From an uncultured Emergencia sp. (lineage in GTDB: Bacteria > Bacillota > Clostridia > Peptostreptococcales > Anaerovoracaceae), in assembly GCA_937997955.1 (NCBI GenBank), contig CALLDR010000017.1, positions 1 through 9,036 on the forward strand: a stretch of DNA of 9,036 bases. The letters run 5' to 3'. The notes under the pieces were generated by a model. It did no database searches and was not told the origin of the DNA. It was given only the letters and a program-made list of their open reading frames with translations. A program made the translations under genes and the position numbers. This document shows, one piece after another, positions 1-8,223 of the stretch (position 1 is its first letter; each line of letters opens with the position of its first letter).

Positions 1-575
1 TTTTCCAACGGTACGTCATATTCGTCGATGAGGATGATGCACTTGCGGCCATGGTGTTTCTCCAGGCACCTGGACAGAGTTTTCAATCCGTCGGCATACA
101 GCTCCCGATCGCTCTTTCCCTGTAGGACAGACTGAAACGCGGTTCTTTCCTGTTCTGTTAAAGCGGAGCACTCCAAGGCGTAGCTGTGCCGCTCAAACTC
201 TCTGATGATCTCCTTTCTCAGCATTTCATATGCCAACTCGAAATCTGGCTGTTTCCCTGATTTCAGCGACAGATTGATCACCGGATACTGCTGCTGGTGC
301 CGCAGATAGGCTTCACCGCACTTGGATATGGCAAGAGCATCGAAGATATAGCCGTTGTCTATTTTACTTCCGTCAGGCTTCCGCTCATCTTCAAAGAACC
401 GCCTGAACATGCTCTGGTTTAGGGTCTTGCCAAAACGCCTCGGCCGGGTGAACAGGGTCACCTTAGAATGTTTATCCACGAAATCCTTCAGCGCCATGGT
501 CTTATCTACGTAATATAAACTCTTGTCTATGAGTTCCTTTATATCTTCATATCCAATAGGAATCGGTTTTTTCAT
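1..575 (-). CDS. AAA-ATPase-like / PD-(D/E)XK nuclease family protein, N-terminal 191 residues, cut by window edge
   Basis: The frame runs from an ATG at 573-575 to the window edge with no stop, giving 191 codons of a family that is usually 500-600 residues. It opens MKKPIPIGYEDIKELI, followed by YYVDKT (residues 21-26), the typical start of AAA-ATPase_like (PF09820) proteins. The phosphate-binding loop is TRPRRFGKTLN (43-53), the degenerate Walker A of this family. Walker B is IILIDEYDVPL (180-190). Members usually carry a C-terminal PD-(D/E)XK nuclease-like domain, which would lie beyond the edge. Their role is poorly known; they are often multicopy in gut anaerobes and have been suggested to be mobile or defence-related. 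The start is supported by GAGGTGA five bases upstream and a near-consensus promoter. It follows the terminator of the upstream surface-protein unit and has its own promoter, so it is probably unrelated to that unit. The family call is firm; function is unknown. Confidence 0.9.
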   Translation of the reverse strand, partial: MKKPIPIGYEDIKELIDKSLYYVDKTMALKDFVDKHSKVTLFTRPRRFGKTLNQSMFRRFFEDERKPDGSKIDNGYIFDALAISKCGEAYLRHQQQYPVINLSLKSGKQPDFELAYEMLRKEIIREFERHSYALECSALTEQERTAFQSVLQGKSDRELYADGLKTLSRCLEKHHGRKCIILIDEYDVPLE

Positions 576-580
576 CTGCC

Positions 581-587
581 TCACCTC
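581..587 (-). promoter_or_regulatory. Ribosome binding site of the AAA-ATPase-like gene
   Basis: On the minus strand GAGGTGA lies five bases before the ATG at 575. It matches the anti-Shine-Dalgarno sequence over seven bases and supports this start. Confidence 0.8.
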
Positions 588-596
588 ACTATCTAT

Positions 597-625
597 AGTA
601 TAAACGCAAAGAAAGTAAATCACAA
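597..625 (-). promoter_or_regulatory. Sigma-70 type promoter of the AAA-ATPase-like gene
   Basis: On the minus strand TTGTGA (620-625) and TATACT (597-602) are separated by exactly 17 bases. Transcription would start near 590, giving a leader of about 15 bases that holds little more than the ribosome site. The spacing and the 5/6 match of the -10 box make this the best promoter in the window. It indicates that the gene is transcribed independently of the upstream unit. Confidence 0.65.
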
Positions 626-882
626 GAAAAAGGTTTAACAAAATATGAACTGGTCGGCTCCAGCAAAGTTGGGCTAAATCCCATCATTTCCTGCAAAAAA
701 CCCAACCCCATCAACGGAGCTATAGGAGTACAGGGCCGCAGAGCCATTGAAACATTGGACCATTGAATTATGAAATGAATTACGAAATGGATTATGAAAG
801 CTGCTCTGCCTGGATCCGTGCCATGGGAACGCTCATTTGGGGTTTCTGAGTACGCCTCGCTGCGGGCGGCAGCCCGCGGGTC
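626..882. other. Intergenic stretch with no supported gene
   Basis: This lies between the terminator of the surface-protein unit and the promoter of the AAA-ATPase-like gene. Open frames here are short, lack ribosome sites and have unconvincing translations. The only structures I see are three 12-bp tandem repeats (766-801) and a GC-rich hairpin, GCGGGC-ggca-GCCCGC (862-877), just beyond the terminator T-tract. The hairpin has no T-run of its own. Confidence 0.6.
766..801. repeat. Three imperfect 12-bp tandem repeats
   Basis: The units are AATTATGAAATG (766-777), AATTACGAAATG (778-789) and GATTATGAAAGC (790-801). The second differs from the first at one base and the third at three. No gene spans them. 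They look like a small slippage-type repeat with no visible role. Confidence 0.6.
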
Positions 883-930
883 AAAAAAGCAGGCGGCCTG
901 CGTCGAAGGATTTCAACGCAGGCCGTCTGC
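883..930 (-). terminator. Rho-independent terminator of the surface-protein unit
   Basis: Read on the minus strand, a 19-bp stem (889-907 with 912-930, one mismatch and one G-T pair) closes a four-base ATCC loop and is followed by six T residues (888-883). It starts 25 bases after the stop of the 1864-residue gene and clearly ends that transcript. In the other direction there is no equivalent T-run, so it works one way only. Confidence 0.92.
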
Positions 931-955
931 AAAAGTTGTATTTTACTCGTATGAA

Positions 956-3900
956 CTATTTTCTGTTCACTCTGGAAATTCTCCAGGCTTTGTTGGACCA
1001 CTGGGTGTAGACCTTCTCGCCGTTGATGACTCTTACGCCTCTAACCTTGTAGAAGTACCTGGTGCCTTTTTTCAGCTCCTTGGTATTGATGTAGAAGTTC
1101 TTCGTTCCCGTCGTGGTCTTGTAGTAGGCTTTGGTTCCAAAGCCGCTGTACCGCTTGGTGGACTTGAAGACTTCGTAGTAGTCTACTTTGTAGCCCTTTG
1201 ACTTGGTCCAGTTCAGCTGGATATTATTCTTCTTGCTGAAGGTGGAGCGCAGCTTGATGGTGGTAGCCTGTACGCCCGCTTTGATCCGTTCAGCTTTTTC
1301 TTCGTCGGTCTCTCCGCCCTGCGCTTTGATGGCCGCGTCGATTTTCGCAGCCTCTGCCAGAGTAAAGGTTTCCGGTTTGGAGGTTTCGATCTGGTAGTAC
1401 TGCTTTCCGTTGATGGTCACCAGCTTGCCGCTTACCTTGACCAGCTTTCCTTCACTGTCAGCGTAAACAACACCCACCTCTTTATCCTTCAAGTCGGAAG
1501 TGACCGGCAGAGATATAGTTATCTTTCCAGCGCCAAGATCTGTGATCTCTTTGCCGCCTGAAAGGATGGAAACCTTGGTCTGCGCGGCGTCGCTGCCCAG
1601 CAGATCTTTATCTGCTTCAGCAACGGTCTGCTTTTCCAGAACGATGGTCAGATCGCTGCCAGAAGCCGCTTTGATTGCCTCATTGAGCGCAGTCTGATCC
1701 ATGGTCACGCTGCCCAGCGGGGTGGTTACCTGCAGGGACGCGTCGGTCTTGGCCGCTATATTTGACGCGGATGTCTTTGACAGCTCCAGAGCGACCTTTG
1801 CCGCGTCCTTGACGTCTCCATCTGCCACCTGCAGTTCTATTACCTTTGATTTGTTCTCACTGGCCTGCTTCAGGATTTCCGCCATAGTGTCGGCTTTCAC
1901 CGTCGCAGTTGCCGTATCTCCGGAAACCACTACCTGTGTCGGCGCGGTGGTAATTCCGTTGGCAGTAGCCACGTCAGACTCCGGCATCTCTTCGCTGCCT
2001 GTAATAGAAGTCATTCCCAGACGTTCCGCCAGCTTGTTGTAATTGTCGACATCATTGATGGTGATGTACTTTTTCTGCTCGTCGTTCAGCTTGGTGTAAG
2101 CCGCCGTCGCCGCGTTGATCTGCGATCTGTAGCCGCTTAACTGGCTGTCCGTTACCTTGTCGCTGTTCGGAAGCGCCGCCAGCAGGGCTTTCACGCTGTC
2201 GATATCAGCATAGAACTGAATCTTCTGCACCGCCGCGTTCAGCTTCGCCGTATCATCAGCGTTTACCTCGGCCTTATCGTCGCTGCTCAGCGCGTCGTAC
2301 ATTTCCTTGGCGCTGGTCACAGCGGACACGTAATTCTTGTAGTTCGCATAGGTGATCTTGTCCTCCGAAGGAAGAGCCTGGATCGCCTCCTTCACCGAAT
2401 CCGCGCCGACCTTGACCACTTTGATGGTGTACTTGGTCGCTGTGTAGTCTCTCGCCTCAGTGCCTTGTTTGTTCATAGACGGCCACTCCGTCTCACCGAT
2501 GCCGACGTAGATGACGTCGCCGTTCTTCACCGGAATGCTCTCCGAACGCTTGTAGAAGGCTGATTCCTTCTTATAGCTGTTCAGATAGGTCCGCACCAGG
2601 TAATTCTTATTGGCTGCCGTCGGCGTTACCACCACGTTGGCCTTATCGCCCGGAATGATCAAAGTGTATTCCAGCGTCTTTCCATCAAAGGCAGGGGACA
2701 GCGTTCCGCCGGACACGGACAGCGCCTTCAGGCTGGTGTCCGAATTACCCCAGCTGCCGCCGATGTCCTCTCCCAGACCCTTGGAAGTGTACATGACGCT
2801 GATCTCGTCACCGTTTTCCAGCTTATAGAAGCCGGTGTTCTTCACGCCGAAGGACTGGAAGCCTTCATTGACAAAGAAATCGTTGAGGGTACCCATCCAG
2901 CCGGACTGAGAACCGCCGTCGAACTGAGCCAGCTCATCGTTTCCTTTTATAATAGAGGCAAGGTAAGTGATGGTCGTATCGTCCCTTCCATTGGACGTTG
3001 AGCCGCCTGTACCTGTCCAGCTGAACCCGTTATCCTTCAGGGCCCGCAGGATGCAGGTCATCATGGTATCATTGTCATAGAGGGTCACATAGGTGTCCAA
3101 GAACCGCCCGCTCAACGCGGAAGGCGCGCCGCTGTAGGTGGTGTTCTCCACGCTGACGTGGACCTTGCCCACGGCCGTGCCCGTCTGTTCTTCCGAGCTG
3201 CTACTGCTCTTCGCGACAGCTGCCATGGCGGCGAGGGCTGCCTTTCTGGCCGCCGCGATGCCGTCCTCTGTGGTGGCGGCGTTGACGTTAGCAATACCAG
3301 CGGTCTTTGCCGCCAGAAGCGCGATCTGCCCGGCTTCATCGTAATCTGTCAAAGAGTAGCCTTTGTAGGCTTCCTCAATGGTCTGGATCGCGGCTGTTTT
3401 CTGGCTGGCCAGATCCACCTTGCCCCAGGTTACGGTAACCGTGACGTCGTTATATGGCATTACAAAGGAAGCTACTGGCTCTTGGAAGTGAACATTTACA
3501 CCAATACCAACAGGTTCCAGACCTTTATATTTGGTATTGTCTAGAAAGGATGTTCCAGCTGCTACTGTATGCGTTACACTGGATGCTTCGACACCTTCAT
3601 AGGAAATGCTTTTAATTTCATATTCACTGCCGTTGATCGTGAAGGTAAAGTTTCTCGTCACCTTATAATTCTGATAATCCAGCTTGGTGATCTCAAAGCT
3701 ACCATCGGTGATGCTCCAATTATCTCCCGCCAGCGTTCCACTTTCTCTGATCAGCGGATATGCGAAATATCCCGGATCCAGCGGCAGGGTTACATTATTC
3801 AGTGCATTTGCGTATTCTGCGTTCAAATCACTGCCGACTGCATACTGATACAGCTTGAACTTATCGTTCGCATTCTTATACTCATCGCTGTCAATATTTG

Positions 3901-6550
3901 CACCGGAACTTTCTGGAGACTTCACTGGGTTATGATCCTGAAGCCATACGATCATAGCGTCCAGCGCCTTTTGGTCTTCATCATTATCAGCTTTTACATT
4001 GACGGTCAGATTGTATGTCTTTGCTTCTGGCAAGTCAGCGTCCTTCAGGAGATAGAGCGCCTCGCACTTTTCCTGTTCTATAGGAGCAAGAAGATTCTTC
4101 TGATAAGATGTAAGCCCCTCATACGCACTCACAAAATTATCGAAGGTTTTCTTAACGGAGCTATCCACAAGGGTCGTGTCATCCGGCAGCTGATTTAGAT
4201 ACCTACGCAGTTCTTGCAGCTTTGCTTCATTATCTACGGTGGTTGCATTCTGGATAATCTGAATCTGTGCGATGCCGTTCTGTTGCGCCAGACGCGCTGC
4301 GTTGGTATCCTCAGCAGTTTCAATACCCGCTTTCGCGGCATCATAAGCAGACTGTATTATCGCCCAGTCGCCTTCCGTGAAGTAGCTTTGTGGGTAATCT
4401 TTGTAAACCAGTTGCAGCTCTTCCTGCAGGTTTTCTTTGACCCCATTCAAATTCGTAGATTCCGTCACGTGTACGCGAATGACCGCGCCGCTGTTCACAG
4501 AAGCATAGACGCCGCTGCTCGGCAGCTGGTCTCTCGGCCACTGTGGCCAGTCTCCCTTGATATCTTCAGTCAAGTCATACGCTGAGACTACATACCAGCC
4601 AGGACTATACAGCGCAAAGGTCGCTGTTCCGGTTTCATCGGTTGTTACGGCCTGCGAGCCTTCTTTGATCAGATTCAGGCCATTCAAATTGCCTTTGTCG
4701 TCATCTCCTGTTTGGCTGATATACAGATGCATACCATCCGCCGCGGAGGCTGACGCGGTGTCAGCGCCTAGATATGCCGCATATTCCTGTATGTGGAGGC
4801 TGAATTTCTCTCCCGCTTCCACAGTGATAGAATCTCCCTCCGTAAAAGACGCCGTCTTCAGGCTTTCAGCGTACTGAGAAAGATATGCCTGCACACCCTC
4901 TGCAATGGTCGGGCTCTGCAGGGATTCCGGCCGATAGTTCCACGCTACCACCACTTCATCACCAGGATGCAAATTGAGCCTGTTCAGCAAGGAATCTGTT
5001 ACAATATCTGCTCCGTCAGTTACATATTTTTCACTGACGAAAACTCCGTTGATATATACCTTCGGGTAGTCAGAAGTTCCTAGCGTGATACCCGCCGCAG
5101 TCAGAGCCTCTCTCAGCGTGTAAGACTCTGACAGCTTTACCTTTCCAACGTAGCCGGAGACACCGGACTCTTTGCCAGCTCTAGCAGCTACAGGATCTGT
5201 GGCAGTTAACTTAATTTCGATCTCGTCCTTCGGCACCAAGTTGTAGTAATACGCCTCGAAGAGCTGCTTATACGCGCTCTGATAGGCTTCTATATCGGCC
5301 AATTTCTCCGCCATACCAGCTGGCAGTTTTGTTTTCTCTGCATAAATCTGCTCTGCCTCTGTAATTGCCGTCTGTAGAGCACTCCAAGACTCATCAGTAT
5401 AGTCGGACTGATTGGCGCCCTTCGCAATCTGAATCATCGGCTGCAGATAGGTTCTTCCCAAATTGAACAGCCTCTGATAGTTGTTGCTCTGACTAACCGT
5501 CTCCAGTGCAGACGCGGCTGCAGCAAGTTCATCCGCTAAAGCGTCAATGCTGTTCTGCAGGTCTCCTGTTATGGTAGTGTTGTACTGCGTCGGCGTCCCG
5601 TTTGCGTTGTAGAGCTTCGCCAGCTCTTCAGACGCTGCCTGATAGGCGCTGTCAAAAACCTTCCATGTGGATTCTGTATAATCTGTGGAATCCTTCTGGT
5701 CATAATCTGCTGCCTGAATGGCCTCGTACAGCTGGGTCGGGTTGACGTTGGATTTAGAGATCAGGTTATCCATGGCAGACTGCAGAGCGTCCACAGCCGC
5801 ATCGACCTGCTTCTGGGTGGCAGCTTCATTATCGTTGACTGAATTTGCTGTGGTCAGGGCCGACTGGAAGTCTGACCAGAAGCCGGATTTGGAAGTCGCC
5901 TTGCCGTTGTAGCGGTCGTCGGAAGTGTAGTAGGTGTCATCTTCTAGGGCATTCGCTGACATGATTGTTGACGATAGCGTGGTTTTGTCGACTACTGGAG
6001 CACCATATTTTTCTCCTCCAACTTGTATCAGTAAACGAGTTTCTTCATAATTGTTCCCCTTACAAATCCAGATAAAATAATAGTCACCCTTTTCATCCAG
6101 AGTGCCATTATTCGTCAATGAAACCTTAGGTATTTCAGTTTCAGCAAAGTATTTCAATTCTACCGTTGCCCATCCAGACTGTACTTTATCGGAATTTTTC
6201 GCACCATCACCAAAGTAGTCATTTGGATCAATCCGATACGCTGCCTCTGAAGTAGAATCATCATTGTCAGCTGAATTATATATCGCTTGACCGTCAGAAT
6301 CAAAATCCATTAATATCGCTTCTGGCGATGATTCAGTAAAGTATGTATAGAAGCATGGTGAACCATCAAAATAGCCGATCTTGGAGACTTCAAGAGGCGC
6401 TCCTTCAGTGTCCACCTTTACAGTCGGCCCTTCTTCAGATTGTGCATACGCAAAGTTAAAATTTGTATTTATTAATGATACTATTAACAGCAGTACTAAA
6501 CTAATAGCTATTACTTTGCTTTTTTTGTTTTTAATATCTATCATGTTCAT
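956..6550 (-). CDS. Giant secreted modular surface protein with FIVAR-like helices, DUF4430 (transcobalamin-like) domain and basic Fn3-like C-terminus; candidate corrinoid-capture protein
   Basis: This 1864-residue protein is probably exported and wall-associated. A Sec signal peptide has a lysine-rich start, a hydrophobic core (VIAISLVLLLIVSLI, 13-27) and a likely cut after AYA (36). Rough order: a beta-type N-terminal domain (37-185); three helical FIVAR-like modules (190-437, e.g. ATQKQVDAAVDALQSAM); a beta domain (441-540); a second beta segment (564-661); helical modules (700-800 and 1041-1108); a serine-rich linker (SSSSSEEQ, about 1117); a DUF4430-like domain (about 1129-1265, with SGWMGTLN and NGDEISVMY); a cadherin-like beta-sandwich (about 1273-1381, LKALSVSGGTLSP); two helical repeats (1384-1514); an alpha/beta region seen in other clostridial surface proteins (1531-1743); and a basic Fn3-like end (1763-1864). 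No LPXTG, SLH, choline-binding or lipobox motif is visible. An in-frame ATG at 6580 is rejected because it lies in a terminator loop; GAGG five bases before 6550 decides the start. It is the second gene under a B12 riboswitch. DUF4430 is the domain of the transcobalamin C-terminus, so corrinoid binding is a reasonable inference, not shown. Confidence 0.93.
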   Translation of the reverse strand: MNMIDIKNKKSKVIAISLVLLLIVSLINTNFNFAYAQSEEGPTVKVDTEGAPLEVSKIGYFDGSPCFYTYFTESSPEAILMDFDSDGQAIYNSADNDDSTSEAAYRIDPNDYFGDGAKNSDKVQSGWATVELKYFAETEIPKVSLTNNGTLDEKGDYYFIWICKGNNYEETRLLIQVGGEKYGAPVVDKTTLSSTIMSANALEDDTYYTSDDRYNGKATSKSGFWSDFQSALTTANSVNDNEAATQKQVDAAVDALQSAMDNLISKSNVNPTQLYEAIQAADYDQKDSTDYTESTWKVFDSAYQAASEELAKLYNANGTPTQYNTTITGDLQNSIDALADELAAAASALETVSQSNNYQRLFNLGRTYLQPMIQIAKGANQSDYTDESWSALQTAITEAEQIYAEKTKLPAGMAEKLADIEAYQSAYKQLFEAYYYNLVPKDEIEIKLTATDPVAARAGKESGVSGYVGKVKLSESYTLREALTAAGITLGTSDYPKVYINGVFVSEKYVTDGADIVTDSLLNRLNLHPGDEVVVAWNYRPESLQSPTIAEGVQAYLSQYAESLKTASFTEGDSITVEAGEKFSLHIQEYAAYLGADTASASAADGMHLYISQTGDDDKGNLNGLNLIKEGSQAVTTDETGTATFALYSPGWYVVSAYDLTEDIKGDWPQWPRDQLPSSGVYASVNSGAVIRVHVTESTNLNGVKENLQEELQLVYKDYPQSYFTEGDWAIIQSAYDAAKAGIETAEDTNAARLAQQNGIAQIQIIQNATTVDNEAKLQELRRYLNQLPDDTTLVDSSVKKTFDNFVSAYEGLTSYQKNLLAPIEQEKCEALYLLKDADLPEAKTYNLTVNVKADNDEDQKALDAMIVWLQDHNPVKSPESSGANIDSDEYKNANDKFKLYQYAVGSDLNAEYANALNNVTLPLDPGYFAYPLIRESGTLAGDNWSITDGSFEITKLDYQNYKVTRNFTFTINGSEYEIKSISYEGVEASSVTHTVAAGTSFLDNTKYKGLEPVGIGVNVHFQEPVASFVMPYNDVTVTVTWGKVDLASQKTAAIQTIEEAYKGYSLTDYDEAGQIALLAAKTAGIANVNAATTEDGIAAARKAALAAMAAVAKSSSSSEEQTGTAVGKVHVSVENTTYSGAPSALSGRFLDTYVTLYDNDTMMTCILRALKDNGFSWTGTGGSTSNGRDDTTITYLASIIKGNDELAQFDGGSQSGWMGTLNDFFVNEGFQSFGVKNTGFYKLENGDEISVMYTSKGLGEDIGGSWGNSDTSLKALSVSGGTLSPAFDGKTLEYTLIIPGDKANVVVTPTAANKNYLVRTYLNSYKKESAFYKRSESIPVKNGDVIYVGIGETEWPSMNKQGTEARDYTATKYTIKVVKVGADSVKEAIQALPSEDKITYANYKNYVSAVTSAKEMYDALSSDDKAEVNADDTAKLNAAVQKIQFYADIDSVKALLAALPNSDKVTDSQLSGYRSQINAATAAYTKLNDEQKKYITINDVDNYNKLAERLGMTSITGSEEMPESDVATANGITTAPTQVVVSGDTATATVKADTMAEILKQASENKSKVIELQVADGDVKDAAKVALELSKTSASNIAAKTDASLQVTTPLGSVTMDQTALNEAIKAASGSDLTIVLEKQTVAEADKDLLGSDAAQTKVSILSGGKEITDLGAGKITISLPVTSDLKDKEVGVVYADSEGKLVKVSGKLVTINGKQYYQIETSKPETFTLAEAAKIDAAIKAQGGETDEEKAERIKAGVQATTIKLRSTFSKKNNIQLNWTKSKGYKVDYYEVFKSTKRYSGFGTKAYYKTTTGTKNFYINTKELKKGTRYFYKVRGVRVINGEKVYTQWSNKAWRISRVNRK

Positions 6551-6555
6551 GTTAA

Positions 6556-6559
6556 CCTC
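6556..6559 (-). promoter_or_regulatory. Ribosome binding site that decides the start of the 1864-residue gene
   Basis: GAGG on the minus strand sits five bases before the ATG at 6550 and directly after the T-tract of the intercistronic terminator. The alternative ATG at 6544 would be 11 bases away, and the one at 6580 lies upstream of this site inside the hairpin. The site stays single-stranded when the hairpin forms. Confidence 0.7.
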
Positions 6560-6589
6560 AAAAAAGGAGGCCCCTTTCATGAGGCCCCC
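6560..6589 (-). terminator. Intercistronic Rho-independent terminator between the two surface-protein genes
   Basis: On the minus strand GGGGGCCTC (6589-6581) pairs with GGGGCCTCC (6574-6566): nine pairs including two G-T, around the loop ATGAAA, followed by six T residues. It begins seven bases after the stop of the 530-residue gene. I see no promoter between it and the next gene, so the downstream gene should depend on read-through. Partial termination would make the first product more abundant than the second. Confidence 0.85.
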
Positions 6590-6596
6590 ATTTTGT

Positions 6597-8189
6597 TTAC
6601 TTTCCTGTCACCTTCAAAAGTGTTACAAACGGAGAAGCCGTTCCCGACTGAGAAATAATCTGAACATACTTTGTCTCGTTTGCTTCTACGGTCACAGTGA
6701 TGCTGTTTTGTTTTACACCATCGATATAAACGTTATCGCCTCCGGTTACATTATAAGTGTATGTACCGGCCGGAACCGAATCAACCTTTGTTCCCAGATT
6801 CTGAATTCCCCTAATAGCACTTGTACCTCGTTTTACAGTCGGTGCAGTTCCTGCTCCTGAGCCGCTTCCATTCACGCCGTACACGCCGCACACCTCTGCG
6901 GAAGTTTCACCGAAGATGGACGGAGTTGTAAATACGCCGCTTCCATCAGACATCATGCCTGCGGAAGTGTAGACTCTAACCTTTGTGATATGGTCGAGGA
7001 CAACTGGTTCGCCGTTTTCATCGACAGCCCATGCCAGGTCGAATCCGTCTCCGCCCTGCGAAGTATTGGTCGCAGTATACGGATTGATAGCTGTACCGTA
7101 GTTGGAGCCGTTTACATGAACATCCGCGTAACCGAACTGATAGTCGTTGGTGGTATCAGTGTCCTTGACAATGCTGACACCCTTGTAAGTAATAACGTTG
7201 CTGGTCTTGGTCACGTCATCTACATTACCCCAAATTGCGCTGGTGTAGCCCTCTGAATCTTCTGGCCACCATGCTACGGAAGTATTTGTGTTAAACTTAA
7301 CCCATCCAGAATCTGTCGGCGCTGTACCATGATCGGTAATCTGATAATAGATTCCTTCGCCATCGACTTTCTTATAGGAAACGTCTTTGTTTCTCTGTGT
7401 AATGTCATCATAGTACAGGGAACCAGCCAGTTCGTACCACTGTCCGCCGGTATTGTCCTTGCTGGTGAATCCATATACCTTGACGGAGCCGGCCTCTGGA
7501 TTTCCGTTGAACGCATTGCCGTAAACGATAAAGTCCACGCCATATGGATTGCTGGAATCGTTGCTGACGTTCAGATCGAAATCAACATAGCCGCCGGCAG
7601 CGCCCAGAGATACGCCTGTCCCGGAATATCCGCTGATAAACTTCTTAGTGGTTCCTGTCAGGTTGGTTCCGTCTGAGAAGATGCTGCCCCATGCCGAACC
7701 TGTCGCAAACTGTCCGACAGGCAGATATCCGTTGACTGCCGTCGGGTTTCCGGCGGACGGCTTTGTTCCCATCGGAGCCGGAATGTTTACATAGTAGATA
7801 CCGCTGTTTGCGGCTGCGTTGTTCAGCACCACCTTGATGGTAGCTGCTGTGGACACTGTAACATTATAAGCCACATTATCTTCCACAGTCTCATACGCTT
7901 CTGTAATTGTACCGGTACCAGATGTGATCGTAGGCACTGCAGACGCGTTCTGCACCCACAGCGTAAACTGGCTCGGGTTATAGTCGCTGTTTGTCGATAC
8001 TGCTGTAGCTGTATCTGTAGTAGTGTTTGCCCACTGCAGCGTCAAGCCCTCGCCCGATCCAATACTGATCCGGTCGTGATCATTGCTGAAATCAGTCGCA
8101 AAAACCATGGACGGCATCATAGCCAGAACCATGAGGACTGCCAGCAAGCTGACCAAGATCTTACTTGATCTTGCTTCTTTTGAATTCAT
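6597..8189 (-). CDS. Secreted cell-surface protein with a GNAF-motif beta domain; first gene of the B12-riboswitch unit
   Basis: This 530-residue protein has a Sec signal peptide: a basic start, a core KILVSLLAVLMVLAMMPSM (10-28), and a likely cut after VFA (31). The mature part is rich in Gly, Ser, Thr, Asn and aromatic residues, as in an extracellular beta protein, and has a single cysteine (VCGVYG, near 434). A beta-rich N-terminal region (32-150) precedes a central domain (about 155-437) holding VDFIVYGNAFNGNPEAGSV (near 218), WYELAGSLYYDD (near 250), GGDGFDLAWAVDENGEPV (near 378) and KVRVYTS (near 404). I recall this motif set from conserved 'cell surface protein' families in Bacteroidota and Clostridia, with no function I can name. 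A small C-terminal beta domain (456-530) ends LLKVTGK. No lipobox, LPXTG or SLH motif is seen, so attachment is unclear. The start follows AAAGGAGG by eight bases. Its position behind a cobalamin riboswitch suggests a part in corrinoid acquisition with the next gene, by binding a corrinoid or a partner; this is inference. Confidence 0.93.
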   Translation of the reverse strand: MNSKEARSSKILVSLLAVLMVLAMMPSMVFATDFSNDHDRISIGSGEGLTLQWANTTTDTATAVSTNSDYNPSQFTLWVQNASAVPTITSGTGTITEAYETVEDNVAYNVTVSTAATIKVVLNNAAANSGIYYVNIPAPMGTKPSAGNPTAVNGYLPVGQFATGSAWGSIFSDGTNLTGTTKKFISGYSGTGVSLGAAGGYVDFDLNVSNDSSNPYGVDFIVYGNAFNGNPEAGSVKVYGFTSKDNTGGQWYELAGSLYYDDITQRNKDVSYKKVDGEGIYYQITDHGTAPTDSGWVKFNTNTSVAWWPEDSEGYTSAIWGNVDDVTKTSNVITYKGVSIVKDTDTTNDYQFGYADVHVNGSNYGTAINPYTATNTSQGGDGFDLAWAVDENGEPVVLDHITKVRVYTSAGMMSDGSGVFTTPSIFGETSAEVCGVYGVNGSGSGAGTAPTVKRGTSAIRGIQNLGTKVDSVPAGTYTYNVTGGDNVYIDGVKQNSITVTVEANETKYVQIISQSGTASPFVTLLKVTGK

Positions 8190-8197
8190 GAAATGTT

Positions 8198-8205
8198 CCT
8201 CCTTT
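8198..8205 (-). promoter_or_regulatory. Strong ribosome binding site of the 530-residue gene
   Basis: AAAGGAGG on the minus strand lies eight bases before the ATG at 8189. No other in-frame start has comparable support. Confidence 0.85.
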
Positions 8206-8223
8206 CATGCTAATCTCTTTCCC

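Noticed and set aside
766..801. The three 12-bp repeats considered as a CRISPR or iteron array.
   Set aside because: Units are directly adjacent with no spacers, too short for CRISPR, only three in number, and there is no replication or cas gene nearby.
862..877. GCGGGC/GCCCGC hairpin taken as a second terminator.
   Set aside because: No T-run follows on either strand; it is just a GC-rich inverted repeat beside the true terminator.
3569..4198. Plus-strand 209-codon frame rich in Ile and aromatic residues.
   Set aside because: It lies wholly inside the 1864-residue gene on the opposite strand, lacks a ribosome site, and its hydrophobic look is a by-product of the complementary codons.
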